Below are positions 56,777 through 64,000 of a stretch of DNA of 64,000 nt, in pieces. A program made the position numbers and the translations under genes. Origin of the DNA: Rhodosporidiobolus odoratus (taxonomy: Eukaryota > Basidiomycota > Microbotryomycetes > Sporidiobolales > Sporidiobolaceae); assembly GCA_034387635.1 (NCBI GenBank), contig JAOANU010000027.1, positions 112,153-176,152 on the forward strand, in the 5' to 3' direction. The notes beneath the pieces are model-generated. The model made no database searches, was not told the origin of the DNA, and saw only the letters and a list, made by a program, of their open reading frames with translations. Every line of letters begins with the position of its first letter. The first letter of the stretch is position 1.

Positions 56777-58238
56777 ACTTCGCAGGCCCGGCCATTCCTT
56801 GCCGTGGAAGCGCGCGCGTCTTGCACTAGGAGCAGACCCGCGCCATCAGGCGCATGTGGTCGAGCTAGAGTCGTCCGACATTAAAAACCGAAGATACGGA
56901 GCGTCGAGAAGTGGCGGCCTTTTTGCCGATTCTTTTACTGACTACCTTTCCTCGCCCTTCGTTTATCCCTTCTCTCCTCGATACCGCTCACACTCGGTTC
57001 TCACTCTTCTTTTCTCGCACCCACCCGGTTTGCATTGTGCTGCCTCTCCCCTCGCTTGTTCGCCCCGTTCACCTTTCCTGCTTTTTTCCCGCCCCTTTCC
57101 CGCCCTTTTCCTGCCCCTTTTCCTGCCCCTTTTCCTCCTCCGTCGCCCTGGCCGTCGACCCGGTAATCTCCCACCACACCAATCCGCCCCTATGGTTACA
57201 ACGCTACCCTGCCGCGACCCCTTCTCGATCCAACCCTCGCGCTGCCGCGCAGCCCCCGAGTACCGCGACTCGCCGAAGAACCCGCACCGCGGTGCCGCCC
57301 CGGCCGCTCACTAAACGGTGGTCGGGTTGGGGATGGAGATTACGGAGTAGTCGGATGCGTAGACGTGCGGGGACAGAGGGCAAAAGAACTGGTTCTACCT
57401 TTTTTTCGCGATCCCGGTCCGTGTCTCTTCGAGTACTGCTGGCGCGGTATTTCATCTGCTCTGCATTTCGGTGTCAGAAAGGCGGAGGAAGCTCGTGCCC
57501 ATTGGAGCCGGGCAGAAAGGCCGTTGAGACCACGCACGCAGAAATGCTGATCCTGTCAGCACTGACGCAGCGGGGCTGTTTTCGCTGCTATGCACGGGCG
57601 GAGTCTCTCAAATGAGTTCACATCCTCAACAAGAGGCAATTGCACGTTGGCTAGGGACAACTGGGCAAGGAACTGGACGACGCGATCTAACTCAGCCATG
57701 CCTACTGTATCAATCTCGGCAGCACCCTACCTACGTAGAGGATCGGGGCCGCATAAGAGCTTGACTCTAGTTAAAGTATAAAGAGGCAATGTCATCCTGT
57801 GGATCGTGGCCCGTGCGGCAGGAAGGGGAAGGGGGTGGGAAGAGAGCAGTCGGAAAGGGCGAGGCCAGTGAAGACAGCGATAGCGTTAAAGCAGATACTG
57901 CGGTGGGTGCGCAGGGCGCAAGACTGGCGCAACAGCGTAAAGCTGTTGAAGTAAACGATGAGCTCGAGCGGAACGGGATACAGAAAGGAGCATGGTAAAC
58001 GCACAGAAGGCCGAGTCAGAACGTTGTCCTGCCCGTGCAGATGTAAACAAGCAATTTGAATCGAATGCTGAAGTGAGTGTGGACAGGAAGGAGGATGACA
58101 AGGAAGAGGAAAGAGATCAAGCCAGGGAATCAGAGACTCGACGTGGGTCGGTCAGCTCAATCGCAACCCTCTCCCCCCCTCCATCCCATCTCGTACACCG
58201 CTATCAGATCAGTCTGTGCCTGCACTCCCACTCTCACA
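56777..58238. other. Intergenic region upstream of importin alpha
   Basis: The region holds a C/T-rich stretch with a 12-bp tandem motif (ccttttcctgcc, about 57100-57140) and otherwise Arg/Ser-rich ORFs without domains. No gene or RNA can be supported. Confidence 0.4.
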
Positions 58239-60656
58239 ATGGACCGTCAAGCCTCGTGCGTTCCTTTCCGCTCCAAACCTTTCCTGGCCCACTCCTCCTT
58301 TCACACTCATCCCTCAACATGCCCGACGCCTGGGCCCTACCTAGAGTACATAGAGACTTGCTGACCGTGTCTGACGCGCAGCTCTCGTCGCGCGCAGTAC
58401 AAGAACAAGGGAATCTTTGGCCAGGAAGGTGCGTTCATGTCGTGCCTACAACTCTGGGTGGCGGAGGCTGCCTACTCCGAACGACGCGCCCGACCTTGGA
58501 CGCGAGCGCGAGCTTGTGTAGGCTACTAGATACACGCTCTGACCCTACCTCTCCCGCTTACAGAGCTTAGGCGGAGGCGTGAGGAGGCCCAAGTCGAGAT
58601 CCGCAAGCAAAAGCGCGAAGAGACTATCGCCAAGCGTCGCAACCTCAATGCCGCTTCGGACAACGGCGACTCTGATGAGGAGGGCGCCGCCGATTCGACT
58701 GTGCGTTGTGCTCGCTCCTGTAGCCCCAGTCATAAATTTGACTGAACCCGTCGTCTCCAAGCAGTTCCTCGAGCAGCTTCCCGCCATGATCCAGGGTGTC
58801 TTTTCCGACCAGCCGGATCAACAGCTCGACGCAACTACCAAGTTCCGCAAGCTGCTGTCCAAGGAGCGCAACCCGCCCATCGAAAAGGTTATCGAATGTG
58901 GAGTGGTCGCTCGCTTTGTCGAGTTCCTTCGCTCCGACCACTCGATGATCCAGGTACGTGCTGCACCTCAGTCGTAGATTCGCCATGTAGCTGACCTTGT
59001 GCACAACGCAGTTTGAGGCAGCCTGGGCTCTCACCAACATCGCTTCGGGCACCTCTGAGCACACCCAGGTCGTCATCGAGTCGGGCGCTGTTCCTGTCTT
59101 CATCGAACTTCTCTCTTCTCCCGTCCTCGATGTCCGCGAGCAGGCCGTCTGGGCTCTCGGCAACATCGCTGGTGACTCGCCCAAGTGTCGCGACTACGTC
59201 CTCGAGCAAGGCGCACTTCGCCCGCTTCTCGCCCTCCTCAACGAGCCGCACAAGATGTCAATGCTCCGCAATGCGACCTGGACTCTCTCCAACTTCTGCC
59301 GAGGCAAGAACCCGCAGCCGAACTGGGAGCTTGTAAGACCCCCTTGGGAATCTCTCCCCACTTGCGCTGTTCCGCTCGTGTCCATCTGACATGGTGCCTT
59401 GATTCGCAGATCTCGCCAGCTCTCTCGGTCCTCACCAAGCTCATCTACTCGCTCGACGATGAGGTATTGATTGACGCGTGCTGGGCTATCTCCTACCTTT
59501 CCGACGGCTCCTCCGACAAGATTCAGGCCGTCATCGAGTCGGGCGTTGTTCGCCGCTTAGTAGACCTTCTCATGTGCGTCCCTTTTCCTTGCTGCGTCGA
59601 ATCGTCAGCTTGACTCCTCGCCCCGATAGGCACCACTCTACCGCGGTTCAGACCCCGGCTCTTCGCTCTGTTGGTAACATTGTGACCGGGGACGACCTCC
59701 AGACCCAAGTTGTCCTTGCTTCCGGCGCTCTCCCTGCCCTCCTTGCCCTCCTCAGCTCACCAAAGGAGGGCATTCGCAAGGAAGCCTGCTGGACCGTCTC
59801 CAACATTACTGCTGGTTCTCCGACTCAGATCCAGGCAGTTATCGACGCCAACATTATCCCGCCTCTCATCAACATCCTTCAGAATGCCGACTTCAAGACG
59901 AAGAAGGAGGCGTGCTGGGCTCTCTCCAACGCGACGTCGGGTGGTCTTGCGGTGCGTAATCCATACCGGTCCATTCGCTATCTTCGTCGGGGCTGATTAT
60001 TGCTCTGCGAAACTGTAGGAACCTAGCCAGATCCGTTACCTCGTCTCTCAGGGCTGCATTAAGCCCCTCTGCGACCTCCTCACCTCGACCGACAACAAGA
60101 TTATACAAGTCGCCCTCGACGGCTTGGAGAACCTCCTCAAGGTTGGCGAGTCCGACAAAGAGCAGAACGGCGGCGTGAACCAGTATGCGCTTTTCGTGGA
60201 AGAGGCGGGTGGCATGCTCGCCATCCACAACCTCCAGCACCGTAAGCCTACGCTCTTCAACGGCCCCACTACTTCGGTTGTGCATACGTTTGCTGACTCC
60301 CCGCAATTTCGCAGACGAGAACTTGGAGATTTACAAGAAGTGCTTTGCCCTTATGGACACCGTGCGTTCTTTTCTCTCGTCGTGATCCCGTTTCTTCACA
60401 TAGTCTCTTACCTCGTTGCTCGCCTGCAGTACTTCCCGGAAGAAGAGGAGGAGGCCGGTCTTGGCGAGGCTCAGGTTGACGAGTCGGGTGCTTTCGCACT
60501 CAACACCGGCCTTCAAGCGCCTCAAGGAGGCTTCCAATTTGTGAGTTGCTCTCACTATGCCCTCTCAACTGGGTCCCGGCATCGCCTGTGCAGCAAATGT
60601 GCATCGACTCAGCTTTGCTCACTTCGCGCTCTCTTCTTCAGGGCGCCATGCAGTAA
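58239..60656 (+). CDS. SRP1: Importin subunit alpha (karyopherin alpha)
   Basis: Eleven exons (58239-58255, 58382-58428, 58564-58700, 58765-58953, 59012-59332, 59410-59573, 59630-59951, 60019-60241, 60315-60361, 60430-60540, 60642-60656) give 530 aa. The importin-beta-binding domain is basic ([37 protein letters not shown]). Ten or so ARM repeats carry the NLS-groove signature: [100 protein letters not shown]. An acidic C-terminus ([14 protein letters not shown]) ends FQFGAMQ and would be bound by the CAS exporter. The protein imports classical-NLS cargo with importin beta. Confidence 0.96.
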
Positions 60657-61390
60657 AAAGTCGTCGTCCCGCCCGTGTCGTTGACCCGCCACGCCGTCCA
60701 CTCCGCCTCGCTTTTCTGTCAGCCGACATCTCAGTCGGCGATATATCCCTTCGATCTTTCCTGCCGCCCATGGCCCTTCACCTTTCTGCCCCTCTTTCCC
60801 TACCCTCCCCTTCGTCGCGCAGTTGCACGTCTTCATATCCTGTACCCTGTCTGGCTTTCCTTTCTTTACGTGCGCGCCGCCTCTGCCGTTGTCCACTTTC
60901 TCAGCTAGTATTCCTTCCGGTTCCCTCGTCTTTCGCATGGTCACTCATCTGTTGCACACTCGGTTACAAAAGCGTCTGAAGGACGTAATCTTTTTGCCTT
61001 GCCATCATTCCATTCTACCCCGTCATCCCCATTCGTGGTCTCGTTAATACCCCCTTTTGCCTCGCAAATCTGCAGCATGATCCGAGTAGACCATAGCTTC
61101 TGCTCCTGTTTGCACCGTAACATTCTGGATTGCCTCTTTCCTCAGCAGAGAATGCAGACACTTGCGGAGGGCAAGCAGAAGAGAGGGGAAGGGGTATTTG
61201 CAACTTCGCAAGGACGATGCGTTCCGAACTAAGAAGAAGGGAAGGAAAGGCTCCGGACTGCACCCGCATGATCCAGGTCCGTCTATACTGCGTTGCTGGG
61301 ATAGCTGCGATCGGAGTGGAGCCTTTATCAGTGAGTCTGGCCGAATACTTATGCCAAGGGGAGGAGGAAATTATTGACACTCACAGCAAC
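60657..61390. other. Convergent 3' flanks of importin alpha and GGC1
   Basis: Pyrimidine-rich DNA directly after the importin alpha stop, consistent with a 3' UTR. No ORF with protein character. Confidence 0.45.
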
Positions 61391-63113
61391 TTAGAACCCT
61401 AAGGTGGTCAACCACGGAATCATGGTTTGTGCCAGAGTGTAGGAGAAGATAAGCTTGGGGCCGACGACACTGCAGGGCGACAAGAGTCGCGATGTGGTGT
61501 AAGGATTGAGATGGAGGGGAGAAGATCGGGAAACCGAGAGTCAGTAGCGGGCCTCACCCGGCACGGCACAGAATTAGACGCACAGAACCTTGGGCGTGAC
61601 TCCCTTGAAGAAAGCTGAGGCGCCCTCTGTCTGAATCAAATTACGAACTACGGTCATACCGCCAACCTTGCTCTCGAAGTTTTGGTTCTGAATGCGGGTC
61701 TGCAGAATCGCAAAGACATGTCAGCATGTGCGACGAGGATCGAAGCCATGCGAGCCAAAGTTGACCTTGATCACGTCGAGGGGTTGAGAGATGACGATGG
61801 ACGAAACCTTCAGGAGCAGGCCAAGTCAGTCGGCGCTTCAGGCGACAGTGCAGTGAAGACTCACGGAACCAGCAATACTAGCGATGAAGTTCTGGAACCA
61901 AGTCGCGCTTCGGTAGTCTTCGAGGCCGAAAACATACTCCTTCGTGAAGGCAGAACCTCCGAAAAGCTGTTGAGCAGGCGAGCGTCAGCACATAAAGACG
62001 AGGCAGCATGACACCGGGTTGGGCGGATTATGCGCCACCCCCGGATCTGCAGGTACGTGGGGAATAACATACTGCGAACGAGCCAGGCGCATTGCGGGCG
62101 GCTGTCCAAGACGCGCCGCGATAAAGGCCCATTCCTTCATCGCGAACGATCTGAACGAAGCCACGCGAGCGGAACGCTTCCGGATTGGTTCTGTTGAAGC
62201 TCAAAATCAGTCGGTGAGCGACATCCCACGGTGGAGCGCGACACTGCACGCACTGTCGCTTGATCTTGAGAACGTCGAGGGGAAGAAGGACGATCTCGCC
62301 GATACCGGTCAAGCTGTTTACGGTCGAAGCGGTTCAATGTCTGGAATGAGCGAGTTCAGTGAGATAGCGTACGATCCGGCGGTCGCGGCCATTACGGCCT
62401 TGCCATTCTTCTCGCCAAAAACAGACGTGAAGCTGCTCTTGAAGTTCTTGTTCAGGAAGTCGTTGAAGTAAGGCTGCCCGCCAAACTGCAAACAAACGCG
62501 ATTAATGACTTCGGCTGCGAGGCCAACGACCTGGACGGACCTTGTATACACGCCTGTGAGGGCAGAAGACCACAGAAAACAGCTCAGTGACTCAGCTATG
62601 CCTCATTAGGCCAAACGCGGGAAGCTCACTGCAAAACTACGTGTAGAGGAGTCAGATCGTGTCTCGTAAAGGAACGGGTGAGGCAGAGTACTGACCCTTG
62701 TAGCCGGCAGCGTATCCCAGGCCGGGGAACAGCGACAAGAACTTTTGACCCGCCTTCGCGTTCGCGTGCTCTCGGAAGACGATCTCGGCGACGGGTTTCT
62801 GCGCATTATGTCGGCGTCAGCCTACAGCTCGCAGAACCCGAGCTGGGAAGCAAGTCTCACGCCGGTCACCTTATTCGACATCAAACGCTTCGCAACGGTG
62901 TCGCTGTAGGCACGAGATCAATCCAGTGCCGACCGAAACGTTCATGAGTGGACTCACACGGGGTGGAAGATCATCAGCTCCGCGATACCTGTCAAGACGC
63001 CTGCATCAGCCTCGAGTATACCGTAAGTGTATGCGATTTTCCGCACCTGCGCTGCCTGAACCCAAGATACGGGCGGTCGCGGAGTCCTTTCCGCCAGCGG
63101 GAGGGGGAGACAT
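61391..63113 (-). CDS. GGC1: Mitochondrial GTP/GDP carrier
   Basis: This multi-exon mitochondrial carrier starts at ATG 63113 (MSPPPAGGKDSATARILGSG). Each of the three repeats keeps its signature: IFHPVDTVAKRLMSNK, then LLPLDVLKIKRQ, then SQPLDVIK|TRIQNQNFESKV. Family-specific blocks are SLFPGLGYAAGYK, GGQPYFNDFLNKNFKSSFTS, FGEKNGKAVMAATAGS, GIGEIVLLPLDVLKI, GRGFVQIVRDEGMGLYRGA and AARNAPGSFA, closely following yeast Ggc1/Yhm1 rather than other carriers. After a last intron it ends IFSYTLAQTMIPWLTTLGF. Ggc1 exchanges GTP for GDP across the inner membrane and affects mitochondrial iron. It is divergent from the uL5m gene. Confidence 0.93.
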
Positions 63114-63545
63114 GATGACTCGAGGATAGACTTGTAGGTTGAAGCGGTTGTAAGGGTGAGTACTCTGAGTTGCGCCTGAAGAACGGGAATGTCGAAATTG
63201 GCGATAGAGACGAGGTCAGTCACCGCTCTCCGATCGCAAAGCCGCCGTCTCGATGTCAGCCATTTCCTGACGGAGTCTCGACTGATGTGGCCTCTGCATC
63301 ACGGCGCGAGGAGGTCGACTAGGTGCGGACATGCACGGCAATGTAGCCAGGCCGGCGCGTTGGTTGCAGATCCCGCTCGAGTGGTGGGGATGGCGTCGGT
63401 CTGTATTGAGGAAACGTAGTTACCTGCAGGGATCAGAGCAGGTTGGTGGCTGAAGCAACGGCGGAGGAGATCGACTCTCGACAAAATCACGGCAGAGCTG
63501 CAATTCCTTCTTCCTCTCCACCACCATCACACAGACAGACAGGTC
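63114..63545. promoter_or_regulatory. Shared divergent promoter region, GGC1 / uL5m
   Basis: 432 bp lie between start codons of two nuclear genes for mitochondrial proteins. Single TATA-like elements not evident. Confidence 0.5.
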
Positions 63546-64000
63546 ATGAAGTCTGCGCGGTCCCTCGCCCGTACACTTGCCACGGCACCACTACCGCGTG
63601 CGGCTCCGGCACCAGCTCTCGTCGCTGTCCGACAATCCTCTTCGACCTCTGGTTCCTCCTCGTCCTCCACTCCGGCGCGTTCACCAGCATCCGAGTTGGG
63701 CAACATAGCGTACGGTGATACGTCTCGATCGCGCATCAAGGACCACTACCAGACTTCGCTCTCACACGACCTCCTCTACCTTCTCTACTCTCACCAAACC
63801 CACGCTCAAGCCGAAACCTTGCCTAATCCTCTCTCCCGCGCTCCGGTCTGGTCGCCAACTAATCCGTACGCCGGTCACCGTCCCGCGCCCCCACGCCCTA
63901 AAGGCAATCGTTATCTTGTCCCGCATCCTTCCTTCACCTCGCCGCAGACATTGCCACAACTCGAGTCGATCGTCGTCGAGTCAATGACGAAGACGGCCTT
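63546..64000 (+). CDS. MRPL7: Mitochondrial ribosomal protein uL5m (MRPL7), 5' part, cut by window end
   Basis: From ATG 63546 the frame is open to the last base. The N-terminus MKSARSLARTLATAPLPRAA is a Ser/Arg/Ala-rich mitochondrial presequence. The following RSRIKDHYQTSLSHDLLYLL and the later NPYAGHRPAPPRPKGNRYLV with LPQLESIVVESMTKTAF match the N-terminal extension and first strand of fungal mitochondrial uL5. This protein sits near the central protuberance of the large mitoribosomal subunit and contacts 5S-equivalent/tRNA regions. No intron is seen in the visible 151 codons. The identification is by pattern; the conserved C-terminal half is outside the window. Confidence 0.75.
   Translation, partial: MKSARSLARTLATAPLPRAAPAPALVAVRQSSSTSGSSSSSTPARSPASELGNIAYGDTSRSRIKDHYQTSLSHDLLYLLYSHQTHAQAETLPNPLSRAPVWSPTNPYAGHRPAPPRPKGNRYLVPHPSFTSPQTLPQLESIVVESMTKTA

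Noticed and set aside
1..64000. CRISPR arrays, tRNA and rRNA genes
   Set aside because: No regularly spaced repeats of array type and no A/B-box pairs or rRNA segments were recognised by reading; this is a nuclear fungal sequence.

Overview
The window comes from a basidiomycete nuclear genome, most likely Pucciniomycotina (Microbotryomycetes, the red-yeast and anther-smut group). Coding DNA is rich in CpG. Most genes have many short introns (about 40-130 nt) with gtgcgt, gtacgt or gtgagt donors. The recognisable proteins are basidiomycete versions of conserved eukaryotic families. Genus is not determinable from the sequence alone. Exon structures below were read by hand from splice signals and frame continuity, so individual junctions may be off.

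Layout. (1) 1-6.9 kb is mobile-element territory: the 3' end of a chromodomain Ty3/gypsy pol with the start of its LTR, an opposite-strand copia-type gag remnant, and a complete pogo/Tc1-mariner-type element (3621-5086, TA target duplication) carrying a small gene-like ORF. A CpG-poor gene desert follows. (2) 6.9-13 kb: fibrillarin (-) head-to-head with a DUF4202 protein (+), then the DEAD-box rRNA helicase Rrp3/DDX47 (+). (3) 13.6-20.9 kb: an unrecognised coiled-coil gene (-), then a tandem segmental duplication with two diverged F-box-like paralogues, each followed by a copy of the same ~870-bp segment. The second copy runs into an intact unknown gene and the first keeps only that gene's 5' end. 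(4) 21-29 kb: TSC1/hamartin (-) and the SCY1/SCYL2 pseudokinase (+) share a 300-bp intergenic region. (5) 29.9-35.2 kb: an unrecognised multi-pass membrane protein (+) convergent with V-ATPase subunit H (Vma13, -). (6) 35.2-42.3 kb: a long gene-poor interval, largely CpG-depleted, with a 747-bp hAT-type MITE with an 8-bp target duplication. (7) 42.3-52.5 kb, all minus: PKA catalytic subunit, phosphoglucomutase/phosphopentomutase (PGM2 family), and a protein that keeps a retroelement-type integrase H2C2 zinc-binding module in a long low-complexity host protein. (8) 53.9-64 kb: proteasome ATPase Rpt5 (-) head-to-head with a probable ATP synthase subunit j/Atp18 (+), importin alpha (+), mitochondrial GTP/GDP carrier Ggc1 (-), and the start of mitochondrial ribosomal protein uL5m (+), cut by the window end.

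The genes do not form one pathway. Several concern growth control (TSC1, PKA), ribosome biogenesis (fibrillarin, Rrp3), protein turnover and transport (Rpt5, importin alpha, Scy1) and mitochondria (Atp18, Ggc1, uL5m). The recurring architecture is head-to-head pairs with 300-435 bp between start codons. The least conventional parts are the cargo-bearing pogo-like element, the hAT MITE, the F-box duplication in which non-coding DNA is more alike than the coding genes, and the domesticated integrase zinc-binding protein.
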